The notes under the pieces were generated by a model. That model was not told the origin of the DNA. It worked only from the letters and a program-made list of their open reading frames with translations, and did no database searches. The position numbers and the translations under genes are program-made. From the NCBI RefSeq assembly GCF_020687545.1, contig NZ_JAJEQX010000025.1, positions 1-61,284 of the forward strand: DNA of 61,284 bases. The letters are read 5' to 3'. Positions 1 through 8,715 of the stretch are shown in pieces; the first letter of the stretch is position 1, and the number at the start of each line of letters is the position of its first letter. This DNA comes from Ruminococcus turbiniformis (lineage in GTDB: Bacteria; Bacillota; Clostridia; Lachnospirales; Lachnospiraceae).

Positions 1-117
1 AAAGCTGAAGTTCTTTTTCTATAAAAATTTCTTCATCTGTTAAGTGAAAGTAGGAAATATCAAAAATATCAGCAACTATGCAGCATTGACCGCAGTGAAG
101 TGAATTATCATGAATAA
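1..117 (-). pseudogene. Possible coding fragment at the window edge
   Basis: On the minus strand, positions 117 down to 1 are open in one frame and read like protein, with a Cys-rich start (HCGQCC) followed by an acidic, hydrophobic stretch. A TGA lies directly upstream and no ATG, GTG or TTG start with a ribosome site is visible, so this may be the 5' end of a decayed gene continuing beyond position 1. I do not recognise the family. The AT-rich 118-191 stretch shows no gene and no clear terminator for the large operon. Confidence 0.2.
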
Positions 118-191
118 TTCAGGTTTATAATAATATCATTATCTTTTAATTATTGCAACTTTTTCTTCTTTTTGTTTTTTTAGCAGTTTTT

Positions 192-1628
192 TTAATTTTT
201 TCGTGTCCTAATGTCTTTTATGGAATCAAGTACTTTTCTCTCGCCAAAATACAGATACACAAAAGCACCTGCTGCATAAACACCTCCTCCGGCCAGTATA
301 TCAACCACAATATTCAGCAAAGGATTCATTTTTAGGCAATCAAGCAGACTGCATGGCACAAGAATCAGACTTCCCAACAGACAGTATATAACCATATGTT
401 TGAAAAAGTACTTTACCTGCAGTTCACTTCTGACAAACCAGAGCTGAATCACCATCACCACACACTCTGACGCCACTGTTCCGATGATGGCTCCCGCGCT
501 TCCCAAACGTCCGATCAGCATAAAATTAATCACAAAATTCACCGCTGCTCCCGACATAAGAGCCATCACGTATTCCCGATCCATATATCTTGGAAGCAGA
601 TATACATTTCTGATCAAATCCGAATATCCGGACAGAATAACTACCGGGGCAATCATCTGCAGAAGTAGTACACACGTTGCAAACTTGCTTCCATAATACA
701 GCGGAATAAAATCATCTGCCACGCCGATAAAACCAAAGGTCATCCCCACCGCAATAAAAGAGACAAGATGAAAAACAGCCTGAAAAAGCCGGTCTACGCC
801 TTTTCTGTTGTTCTGTTCATACAGGAGCGTCATTCTCGGCATCACCACATCGCCTATCGCCGTCAGCACTGTTACAGCTGTCAGCGTAATACTCTGGACG
901 TTTTCGTAATATCCCACTTCGGTTATGCCGACAATATTTCCAATCATGATCCTGTCCATCATACTGTACAGATATTTGGCAAAAACAGGGAAGAAAAGCA
1001 GAAGAAGACTTTTCCAGTGCCTTTTTGTGATATATCTCCAGGATATCCGCACGTCGATATACTTTGGCAGAAATAGCCACGTACAGGCCTGAATCAGAAA
1101 AACTCTGAACGCCTGAATAAATATATAAATTCCTGTATCCGCTTCCGTTCTCACAAATCCGAACACAAAGAATACAGACAGAATATTAAATATTGCACAG
1201 ACTGTCGTGGTAACCCGGAACTCCTGCATCCCCCAGAAAAACCAGGATATGTCAAACATAAAGGAGAGAAGATTGAACACCTGCAGCAAAAGCGCCATGG
1301 AGTATTCCCCACCAAATACATTTACATAGCATAAGTAGACGGCCAGGACGACAATCGAACAGCTGATTTTTATTGAGATAAGCTCCGAAAAAACCCGGCT
1401 TCTCTTTTCTCTGTCATTTCCGCATTTCGAGATTTCTCTGTTTCCATATTTTGAAATCCCCAGATTAGCAAACAGGCCAAATAAAGAAACAATGGAATAT
1501 GTATACGAATACGTTCCCACCCCTTCCGGTCCAACTACACGGGAAATATATGGTGCCAGAATCAGCGGAACAATAATGATCAGAACCTGATAGCCGACGT
1601 TATATACAAAGTTTTTCAAAATATTCAT
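192..1628 (-). CDS. Wzx-type polysaccharide flippase
   Basis: Polytopic membrane protein of 478 residues with the usual MOP/Wzx architecture of about 12-14 helices. It opens with a short basic segment and a first helix carrying the family pattern of a GxxxxGxYSY-like loop (residues about 33-43, GVGTYSYTYS). Members flip undecaprenyl-linked repeat units to the outer face of the membrane. Its ATG overlaps the stop of the preceding glycosyltransferase by 4 bases, so it is the last gene of the long operon. Together with PelG (12845-11358) it gives this operon two candidate polysaccharide exporters, which suggests two lipid carriers or two products. Family call is secure; substrate is unknown. Confidence 0.88.
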   Translation of the reverse strand: MNILKNFVYNVGYQVLIIIVPLILAPYISRVVGPEGVGTYSYTYSIVSLFGLFANLGISKYGNREISKCGNDREKRSRVFSELISIKISCSIVVLAVYLCYVNVFGGEYSMALLLQVFNLLSFMFDISWFFWGMQEFRVTTTVCAIFNILSVFFVFGFVRTEADTGIYIFIQAFRVFLIQACTWLFLPKYIDVRISWRYITKRHWKSLLLLFFPVFAKYLYSMMDRIMIGNIVGITEVGYYENVQSITLTAVTVLTAIGDVVMPRMTLLYEQNNRKGVDRLFQAVFHLVSFIAVGMTFGFIGVADDFIPLYYGSKFATCVLLLQMIAPVVILSGYSDLIRNVYLLPRYMDREYVMALMSGAAVNFVINFMLIGRLGSAGAIIGTVASECVVMVIQLWFVRSELQVKYFFKHMVIYCLLGSLILVPCSLLDCLKMNPLLNIVVDILAGGGVYAAGAFVYLYFGERKVLDSIKDIRTRKN

Positions 1629-2716
1629 ACCGAAGAATCATTCCATTCCTTATACAGCTCAAAGTAACTTTTCACGTTCCGGTCAACAGAATACGGCTCT
1701 GTATAATTGGGCAGTATCTCAGGATAATTTCTCAGACCCTCTTTCATCTTCTCCACAATGCCCTCGACCGACGAATCGCATAAATATTTTTTCAGTTCTC
1801 CGCGCATAACCTTTTCTGTTCCGCTGTTTCTGACCGATACGACCGGGCATTTACAGTAGAGAGCTTCGATCACTACCATGGACAACCCTTCCGTATCCGA
1901 TGTCAAAAGGAGAAGATCTGCATTTGCCATCCATTTATATACGTTTTTCTCCCATCCTCTAAAATACACTTTTCCCCCGACACCATAACTGACTGCCATC
2001 GTTTTTAATTCGTTTTCCAATTCTCCTATTCCCAAAATCACAAGAGAATACTTTTCCTGAAAACTTCCTGCACAGAAAGCCTGTATCACTCGTTCTGGAT
2101 GCTTGACCCCGGTCAGTCTTCCACAAAACAAAATATACGGTTCGGTAAAGCCGGGCTTTTCTGTTTTAAGCCGGTCAGCTTCTTCAAAATTAATCGGATT
2201 CAAGACGGTTTTTACAGTGTCCGGCTTCAAATGATATACATTGATCATCTCATCGGCAACGGAAGTACTGACACCAATCACCTGTCTTTTCCCATACAGC
2301 CACCTGATAAACATTTTGTATAAAAAGCTGTGAGAAAACGGGACAATGTCCTGGTGCGCATGCAGAACATACAGCGCTTTATCCGAATATCCGGACAGCC
2401 TTACAATCAAATCTGTAAAAAGCAGATTAGAAGTCAGAAGGCTGACGTCTCCGTCTTTCATGATCCTCCCAAGCTCACGGTTCAGTTTTCTGACCAGTCC
2501 GACAGCCCGCGTAAAATACGACAGCCCTGAAATCTCTGTGTCATCGCACAGATACACAACGCTTATCTCCGGATGCAGTTCATACTGTATTCCTCTGTGA
2601 ATACAGATAATCGTAACTGCCACGCCCTTTTTCTGCAAATAATTTGCCTGGGTCACCACGACCCTTTCTGCGCCCCCATTCTGCAGTGAATTAATAATAA
2701 ATACAGCTTTTTTCAT
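1625..2716 (-). CDS. Glycosyltransferase family 4
   Basis: A 363-residue GT-B glycosyltransferase. The N-terminal Rossmann domain begins with the typical IxxLxxGGAERV motif. The C-terminal half has the donor-binding pattern, including LFCGRLTGVKHPERVIQAF and SDTEGLSMVVIEAL, whose two glutamates fit the E-x7-E motif of GT4 retaining enzymes. It is expected to add a sugar to a lipid-linked intermediate in the cytoplasm. I chose the ATG at 2716, preceded by GGGG, over an ATG at 2731 that has no ribosome site. It follows the ABC exporter closely and overlaps the flippase, so the three are co-transcribed. Acceptor and donor sugars cannot be read from sequence. Confidence 0.87.
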   Translation of the reverse strand: MKKAVFIINSLQNGGAERVVVTQANYLQKKGVAVTIICIHRGIQYELHPEISVVYLCDDTEISGLSYFTRAVGLVRKLNRELGRIMKDGDVSLLTSNLLFTDLIVRLSGYSDKALYVLHAHQDIVPFSHSFLYKMFIRWLYGKRQVIGVSTSVADEMINVYHLKPDTVKTVLNPINFEEADRLKTEKPGFTEPYILFCGRLTGVKHPERVIQAFCAGSFQEKYSLVILGIGELENELKTMAVSYGVGGKVYFRGWEKNVYKWMANADLLLLTSDTEGLSMVVIEALYCKCPVVSVRNSGTEKVMRGELKKYLCDSSVEGIVEKMKEGLRNYPEILPNYTEPYSVDRNVKSYFELYKEWNDSSV

Positions 2717-2731
2717 CTCTGAACCCCACAT

Positions 2732-4495
2732 CTAAAATTCAAGCATAATCTGCCGGATCCCCTCTTCATCCAGCTGCGTGATCTCCTGCTCACTGATACG
2801 GTATACCCTTGTGCACATCGTCAGAACGCTCGGTCGGTGTGTTGTGACAATACACGTTTTATTTCTCGCTGACTCCATAATATTTCGCAGAAGCCGTCTT
2901 TCCGTCGCAACATCAAGCGCTGAGGTTGCCTCGTCCAGAAGCATGACCGGTGCATCACACAGCATTGCACGTGCAATAGACAGACGCTGAAGCTGGCCTT
3001 CTGAAAGGCCTCCGCCTCGCTCCTGCAGATATGTATCCAGCCCCTCGGGCAGCTTTTTCACAAATTCATCCGCACATACATCCTCGAGGACAGTCCATAT
3101 CTCTTGGTCGGTAGCGTCCGAGTTCAAAAGGCTTAAGTTCTCACGTATCGTCCCGGACATCATCGTATTTCCCTGCGGCACATAAGCAAACAGTTTTCTT
3201 GCCGCCGGTGTAATTGCAAGCGTTCTGTCCCCGGTCTGCGCCCACACGCTGCCGCCCTTTGCTTCCACAAGCCCCAGCAGAATGCGAAGCATCGTTGTTT
3301 TCCCCTCGCCTGACGGTCCGACAAGCGCCACCGCCTCCCGGGGCTTCACATAAAAAGAGGCTCTCTCCAGCACTTTATTCCCGTTATGATACCAGAAATC
3401 GATATTTCGTGCCTGTATTGTAACACCACCGGCGCTCCGTGCATATTCCTTGAACGAATCCACCGCTTCAATATCCGCCTTTTCCTCCGCCGGGATATCA
3501 ATTACCGCCATAATGCGCCCGGCAGAAGTCGCTGCTCCCACCGCCGTCGGAACCATATTCACAAGGCTTGAGAACGCCGAGGAAAGATTTCCTGCCTGCT
3601 GAAGAAAAAGGGTCATTGTTCCATAGGTAATCACTCCGGTCCATAACCGGTATACCCCCCATCCGAAACAGGCGGCAGTAACTCCCATCCCCACAATCGA
3701 CATCATGGAAGACGTCATAATTGTAAACTTATTATAATCAAGCTGTACATCTCTGTAGTATTCCTGTTTGTCCTGAAACAGCCCGTCATACTTTTTCATC
3801 AGGCCAAACGCCTTAATATACTGAAGGTTCTGAAAGGCCTCCTCATTGAAGGCCATCATTTCCGAGTTCACCTGGAGCATTTTTTTGTTGTAGATGCGCA
3901 TCTTTCTCATAAGGATCCTTGACATTGCAAGGGTAACGGGAGCGCTGGCGAGCGCCAGAAGCGCCATAACCGGATCATAGTATAAGATCAGTCCCAGCGT
4001 TGCCAGAAACTGTACGATTCCTGTCACAAATGTGGGAATCCATCCGAGCACACTTGCCGCCACTGTATTTACATCCGAATTTAACCGGTTCAGAAGATCC
4101 CCCGAATGATATTCCGAAAGGGATTCCCAGTCAGCCGAAAGCACCTTACTGAAAACTTCAGCACGAATCTCCTGGCTTACCATAATTCTGTTTTTAGCCG
4201 TCACACGGCTGGACCACGCATTTACCCCGACATTAAGAAGCATCATAGCCACATATCCGACAGCCGCCGGCAGAAGAGCGCTACTGTCATAACCTGTAAC
4301 TGCATCGATAATATATTTGGAAACAACGCCTGTTCCAAGTCCCATAACAGTACTGAATATCCCGAGACATATATAAAGGAGAATCGCCCCTTTATACTTC
4401 ACACTGTACCCGTATATCCATTTTACTTCACCCATGATTTCAAAGAGCATTCCCTCTTTGAGCCGCTTTTTCAAATGGCGTATATAATTTCTCAC
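2732..4495 (-). CDS. ABC exporter, fused permease and ATPase
   Basis: About 587 residues: six transmembrane helices in the first 320, then a nucleotide-binding domain with Walker A GPSGEGKTT, signature LSEGQLQRL, Walker B VMLLDEATSAL and the switch His in TTHRPS. The layout matches homodimeric type IV exporters such as lasso-peptide and lantibiotic exporters, without an N-terminal C39 peptidase. I place the start at the GTG at 4495, which overlaps the upstream kinase-like stop (GTGA) and has AAGGA just upstream; a TTG at 4513 is possible but has no ribosome site. Its neighbours are a PqqD-like protein, an S26 peptidase and an HPr-kinase-like protein, so the cargo may be whatever that module makes. 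Confidence 0.88.
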   Translation of the reverse strand: MRNYIRHLKKRLKEGMLFEIMGEVKWIYGYSVKYKGAILLYICLGIFSTVMGLGTGVVSKYIIDAVTGYDSSALLPAAVGYVAMMLLNVGVNAWSSRVTAKNRIMVSQEIRAEVFSKVLSADWESLSEYHSGDLLNRLNSDVNTVAASVLGWIPTFVTGIVQFLATLGLILYYDPVMALLALASAPVTLAMSRILMRKMRIYNKKMLQVNSEMMAFNEEAFQNLQYIKAFGLMKKYDGLFQDKQEYYRDVQLDYNKFTIMTSSMMSIVGMGVTAACFGWGVYRLWTGVITYGTMTLFLQQAGNLSSAFSSLVNMVPTAVGAATSAGRIMAVIDIPAEEKADIEAVDSFKEYARSAGGVTIQARNIDFWYHNGNKVLERASFYVKPREAVALVGPSGEGKTTMLRILLGLVEAKGGSVWAQTGDRTLAITPAARKLFAYVPQGNTMMSGTIRENLSLLNSDATDQEIWTVLEDVCADEFVKKLPEGLDTYLQERGGGLSEGQLQRLSIARAMLCDAPVMLLDEATSALDVATERRLLRNIMESARNKTCIVTTHRPSVLTMCTRVYRISEQEITQLDEEGIRQIMLEF

Positions 4496-5313
4496 CTTAT
4501 TCCTTCTCCCCAAACAGTCCGACAGGCAAGCTCTACCGCCTCCTTATCCGGAAGGCAGGACAGAAAATATACCGGAACCTGTCTTACAAGTACGTCAAGC
4601 GAATTCATTACCTCCGTCACACACAGCCTGTTCCATGACGGGAAAAAAACATGTGAAAAAAATGCGGATACTGCTTCGTCCCCCTCTAATCGGCGTATTT
4701 CATTTTTACTGCCCTGCGCCAGTACAACAATTGCTTTAAGCGGAACCTTCTCATTTACCGCATAAGACGAAGAGCCTTTCCACGGTGTTCCCCACAGCAT
4801 GCATCCTGTTTCACTGCAGTCAAGAACCGCCTTATCTCCATTGAGTATTTCCGCATTCTTATATTTTTCCCACAGTTCTGCCTGTGTCGTTTTCCCTGTA
4901 CCTGAGGACGCGGTGAAAATCACCCCTTCTCCCCTCCAGCTGATGCAGGATGCATGTACAAGAACGCCTCCTTTTCCGGAAAGATACGAGTAGAACGCAC
5001 AGAGAAAGACTTCCATCACTCCATCCTCCCCGTACTGCGCCCCCTCAATCACAAAACGTCTCCACTCCGAATCTGCTGCAAGCCTCACTCTGGGAAATTT
5101 TCTGCTGACAAACAGATGAGGATGCACCTCTTCCATCTGATAATAATCCACACCGTACCACCTGTGAAACGTTCTCTGATCCTCCCAGAGCTCCACCGTC
5201 ACCTCGGGAACACTCTCCTGGCATTCAAATTTTTCAAACATGCTTAATGGGAAATCTTTCTCCCTGCTGATTTTTACCACTTTTCCCGCAATGCGGTAAT
5301 ATCTCTCCGTCAT
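4492..5313 (-). CDS. HPr-kinase-like P-loop protein
   Basis: A 273-residue protein with the C-terminal fold of HPr kinase/phosphorylase. A conserved histidine (GVLVHAS, residue about 120) is followed by a Walker A loop ASSGTGKTT (135-143) and a GDK motif (159-161). The N-terminal 100 residues are not the HprK DRTGG-type domain. Relatives are found with PqqD-like proteins in lasso-peptide clusters, where some phosphorylate the peptide, and in polysaccharide clusters of unknown function. The ATG at 5313 overlaps the peptidase stop (ATGA), with GGAAAAGG upstream, so translation is coupled. The target could be a small protein or a carbohydrate; I cannot decide. It is not the global HprK of carbon repression. 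Confidence 0.75.
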   Translation of the reverse strand: MTERYYRIAGKVVKISREKDFPLSMFEKFECQESVPEVTVELWEDQRTFHRWYGVDYYQMEEVHPHLFVSRKFPRVRLAADSEWRRFVIEGAQYGEDGVMEVFLCAFYSYLSGKGGVLVHASCISWRGEGVIFTASSGTGKTTQAELWEKYKNAEILNGDKAVLDCSETGCMLWGTPWKGSSSYAVNEKVPLKAIVVLAQGSKNEIRRLEGDEAVSAFFSHVFFPSWNRLCVTEVMNSLDVLVRQVPVYFLSCLPDKEAVELACRTVWGEGIR

Positions 5314-5786
5314 CCTTTTCCGGCCCTCTTCTGATTTCTGCATTTCTTCACAAAAGCAACTGTTTTTACTATCAATCCACGAACCGGCTTCATCATTCTC
5401 CACAGAAAAACATAAGCCCGGTATACCGGGCTGTTACATGAAATATACCGTCCGTTGCGCACGATTCCCTCTGCGACTCCAAGTACCTGATCACGAGAAA
5501 TCACTTCTGTCCACGTCTGAGAATCTCCGTTTATGACGAACTGGTTCCCCTCTTCCTTTATAATCCGGTGAAGAATGCATGTTCCGTCTTTTCTCTGAAA
5601 GAATACAATCTCACCGCGCCGCGGCTTCCGCCTCTGCGGAGATGTCAGGTACACCTGATCCCGCAGATGGCTGAGTGTCGGACTCATACTATGCCCTGTA
5701 ACAGTCAGCACAATACTGCGTCCGGCAGGGAACTCCCGCTCCATCAGTTCCCTCATTTCCTCCGCATTTACTGTCCGCACACTCAT
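5310..5786 (-). CDS. S26-type signal peptidase-like protease
   Basis: A 158-residue S24/S26 serine protease-like protein. The nucleophile is in GHSMSPTL (Ser33). The second catalytic residue appears to be His73 in ILHRII, as in SipW/ER-type signal peptidases, in place of the lysine of bacterial type I enzymes. A GDSQ segment follows and is also typical. There is no clear N-terminal transmembrane anchor, which SipW has, so location is uncertain. It is translationally coupled on both sides (ATGA overlaps with the PqqD-like gene and the kinase-like gene). It may cleave a substrate specific to this operon, but no substrate is visible. Confidence 0.8.
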   Translation of the reverse strand: MSVRTVNAEEMRELMEREFPAGRSIVLTVTGHSMSPTLSHLRDQVYLTSPQRRKPRRGEIVFFQRKDGTCILHRIIKEEGNQFVINGDSQTWTEVISRDQVLGVAEGIVRNGRYISCNSPVYRAYVFLWRMMKPVRGLIVKTVAFVKKCRNQKRAGKG

Positions 5787-6049
5787 TTTTCCAGTATATC
5801 CTGGCGTGCCAGTTCTTCTGTAAACTCTCTTACACTCCGGACAAGCGTTTCCGGTTTCTCGTCATAGCTGCGGGCAAGAAGTTCAACCACTTCTTCTTCC
5901 GTATGATCCTCCTCAAGAATCTTCCAGATTTCCGCTGCCGTATCATTGAGTGAAATCAGTCCCTGTACCTTTCCTGCCATACTGCCAATCGGCACAGCCA
6001 CCCACGAATCCGCTATCTGTCTCAAAATAAAACCACTCTTAATTTTCAT
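5783..6049 (-). CDS. PqqD-family peptide-binding protein
   Basis: An 88-residue PqqD/RRE-type winged-helix protein. The pattern LNDTAAEIWKILEE (residues about 44-57) followed by EEEVVELLARSYDE is characteristic. In lasso peptide, PQQ and sactipeptide pathways this fold binds the leader of the precursor and presents it to enzymes. It is followed without a gap by the S26 peptidase and kinase-like genes. No precursor peptide gene is visible in the operon, so its client is either encoded elsewhere or is one of the large proteins nearby, for example the GT2-Cna-B fusion immediately upstream. Confidence 0.82.
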   Translation of the reverse strand: MKIKSGFILRQIADSWVAVPIGSMAGKVQGLISLNDTAAEIWKILEEDHTEEEVVELLARSYDEKPETLVRSVREFTEELARQDILEK

Positions 6050-6069
6050 CTCTGCCCAACTGCCTCTCC

Positions 6070-8709
6070 TTATTCCATACGATGATTAATCAGCTTCAGG
6101 TCAATCCGCTGTTCATCAAATGTCAGCGAAATATAGTACATTGCTTCGTTGAGCATATAGCCCTGCGGAGCATTAATCTCCCTCACAATATAATCGCCGC
6201 ATGGAATGTCCTTGAAGTAGAACATTCCGTTCCAGTCTGTAATTGACACGAGCACAGAGCTGTCCTTTGAGAACTCTGTTGTCTCTACTGTAAACAGGCC
6301 AATCTCGGCCATGGCAAGGGGATGATTATGCTGATCTGTCTTCACACCCCGGATCGTACCGCGGATCATCTCGCTCGGAATCTGGTTTCCATCATTTACA
6401 TACAGATGGATTTCTTTTGTATTCTGATCCTGATATGCAAAACGTACCTCGTAGCGTGTATCTGAACACCTGTAATGGCTGTTCGTCAGAAGTTCTCTGA
6501 CATAATAGCTGCCATATGGTATATCCAAAGCAAAACAGATTTTTCCCGCTTCATCACAATGCCTGATGTCAATCAGTCCATCCTTTGGAATCTCAGTCCC
6601 GTCAGACAGCATTATGTTCTCCGCGGCAAACAGTCCGAACGCGAAGTCTTTGATTTCGCCCTTGTCTCCAATACCGAATATCTGATCCTCTCCCAATGTT
6701 TTCTCGAGATGGATGAAAACATTCTGACGCTCCCCTTCAAACTCAAGAAATGTCTCTGTTCCCGTCGCTTCGCCGTCTGCATATAAAAGCTCTGCCTTCT
6801 TAATTTCCGTATTTCTCAAAAGTCCATAAGGCGCTTTCTTTTCTTCTACCCTGTACTTTCCGAGATACAGCTCCCCGCTTACGGCATTTCCACCTTCGTC
6901 CGTTACAACGGTCTCTGCCACTGTATCTTTTGACATTCTGAGCGTACCGTCCGGAGTTACAATATCTTCATCTGCAATAATTTCATATACGGCACCGGCA
7001 ACACTGCTTTCTTCAAAGCGCGGCGTATAAACAGATTCGCCGCCTACAGAATAGCCACCCGTGCCTCTTATTGTATTATCAGAAATATCCACTTTAGAGA
7101 GCACCGGTCCGCTCTTATGAAGAGTAATTCTTCCTTTCTGAGCAACGTTTTCTGCCGAAACTGTTACAATTGCAATGCCATTTTCCACAGCAGCGCCCGT
7201 TTCGGAAATTTCAAACGATACAGGCTGTGCTCTTTTCACATACCCGTAAGGCGCTTCCTTCACCGTCATCTGGTACATGCCGTTTTTCAGTTTATCCGGT
7301 GTAATAAAATACCCGTTTGCACCGGCTGAAAAAGTTTCAAGCAACATCGGCTCCGGATATGTAACCATCATAGTGACCATTTTCCCCGCACTGTCAGATA
7401 TCATATATGTTCCGCCTGCAAGGGGGATCACATTTCCTGTCTCCGCATCTTTCTGCACTACTTTGACGAAAAATCTCTGTTCAGAGCTTCTCACAGAAAC
7501 CGTATGAGTCTTTCCTGTCCGATCCAGCGTAACTTCAAAGTCTTCCGCCATCTCCACACCGCTTCTGCCATTGGTCTGATGTACAATATACGTCCCCTGC
7601 GACAATGCTTTCGACCTGGCATATCCGTCTTCGTCGCATACCAGCGTATCGCGTTCGTTGGCCTTCGCACTTTCATAGCTGCCTGCACTCTTAAGATAAA
7701 GCTGAAATTCTGCGCCCGCCTCGGGAAGCGCGACATTTCCCTCTCCGCCATCCGTATGCTTCACCACTGCAATAAATTCTTTATCCTGCTGCGGCATCAG
7801 ATCATATGAGGGCACTGCTTCTCTTGCCTCCTGCGGCAGTGCTTTCGGTTTTTCTTTCTTTTTTCCTAATCTCATTTCCAACACCTTTATCCTCACTGCA
7901 TATTTAAACCATGTAAAGTAATATTTTTCGTCTTTATAGCAGGCTGCAATCCTCTGGAAAAGCTCATATCTTGCCTCCCGGTTCTTTCTGTACATGTCTC
8001 TGTGCTTGCTGTACAGCTGAAGATATCCAACTACATCAATCAGTTTATGTGATTTTTTCAGAGTACTTTTCTCCACATAACTGCAGACGAGATTCTGGTC
8101 TATGGAAGCAATTCTGTGCTTTTCAGCCAGCCGAATCCACATATCGTAGTCGTCCTGCCTGTGTATGTGTGTGTCGAACCCGAGCATATCCTCAAACGCC
8201 GTCCGTCTGAACATTACCTGGGAAACCGAATGGATCGAGTCCTGTGAGAGAAGTCCCGCTGTATTTCCGGAATTTCCGCCCACCTCCGGCGCCATCTTAT
8301 ACTGTATGGAAAGAGCATCTTCCTCCTGCATCCAGCTGTGGCAGAAAACAAGAGCAACATCCGGATTTTCTTCCAGTACCTCTACCTGCGTGGCGGCGCA
8401 CTCCTGATTCCAGGCATCCTTTGCCATCAGAAACGCAAGATATGTTCCATTGGCCTGCGCGGCTCCTTCATTCTTTGCCGCAGCAAACTCCCCTTTTTTA
8501 CTCGGACACACAATCACCGGAATATCCGGATATTTCTCCATATCTTCGCGAAGTCCCAAACTGTATGCGCTGCCACTCTCGTTCGCATCAATAAGGATAA
8601 TCTCGTAATTCTGATAGCTCTGTTCAAGAACACTTTGTATCGCACGCCGCAGAATAAGAGAGGAATTTTCATAAGATACGATAATAATGCTTAACAACGG
8701 TTCTCTCAT
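6070..8709 (-). CDS. GT2 glycosyltransferase fused to Cna-B/SpaA-like domains
   Basis: An 879-residue fusion. Residues 1-about 215 are a family 2 glycosyltransferase (LSIIIVSYENSS start; QDDYDMWIRL near residue 185). The usual DxD stretch reads LMAKDAW, so the first aspartate is missing. From about residue 300 there are four or five repeats of the Cna-B/SpaA prealbumin-like fold, each closing with a YxVxExxAPxGY-type motif (YQMTVKEAPYGY, YRVEEKKAPYGL, YIVREINAPQGY). Such domains are normally outside the cell and form isopeptide bonds, but there is no signal peptide or transmembrane helix. It sits just before the PqqD-like gene. Activity of the GT2 part is doubtful; the repeats may be a scaffold or the substrate of the neighbours. 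Confidence 0.82.
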   Translation of the reverse strand: MREPLLSIIIVSYENSSLILRRAIQSVLEQSYQNYEIILIDANESGSAYSLGLREDMEKYPDIPVIVCPSKKGEFAAAKNEGAAQANGTYLAFLMAKDAWNQECAATQVEVLEENPDVALVFCHSWMQEEDALSIQYKMAPEVGGNSGNTAGLLSQDSIHSVSQVMFRRTAFEDMLGFDTHIHRQDDYDMWIRLAEKHRIASIDQNLVCSYVEKSTLKKSHKLIDVVGYLQLYSKHRDMYRKNREARYELFQRIAACYKDEKYYFTWFKYAVRIKVLEMRLGKKKEKPKALPQEAREAVPSYDLMPQQDKEFIAVVKHTDGGEGNVALPEAGAEFQLYLKSAGSYESAKANERDTLVCDEDGYARSKALSQGTYIVHQTNGRSGVEMAEDFEVTLDRTGKTHTVSVRSSEQRFFVKVVQKDAETGNVIPLAGGTYMISDSAGKMVTMMVTYPEPMLLETFSAGANGYFITPDKLKNGMYQMTVKEAPYGYVKRAQPVSFEISETGAAVENGIAIVTVSAENVAQKGRITLHKSGPVLSKVDISDNTIRGTGGYSVGGESVYTPRFEESSVAGAVYEIIADEDIVTPDGTLRMSKDTVAETVVTDEGGNAVSGELYLGKYRVEEKKAPYGLLRNTEIKKAELLYADGEATGTETFLEFEGERQNVFIHLEKTLGEDQIFGIGDKGEIKDFAFGLFAAENIMLSDGTEIPKDGLIDIRHCDEAGKICFALDIPYGSYYVRELLTNSHYRCSDTRYEVRFAYQDQNTKEIHLYVNDGNQIPSEMIRGTIRGVKTDQHNHPLAMAEIGLFTVETTEFSKDSSVLVSITDWNGMFYFKDIPCGDYIVREINAPQGYMLNEAMYYISLTFDEQRIDLKLINHRME

Positions 8710-8715
8710 ATTCTG

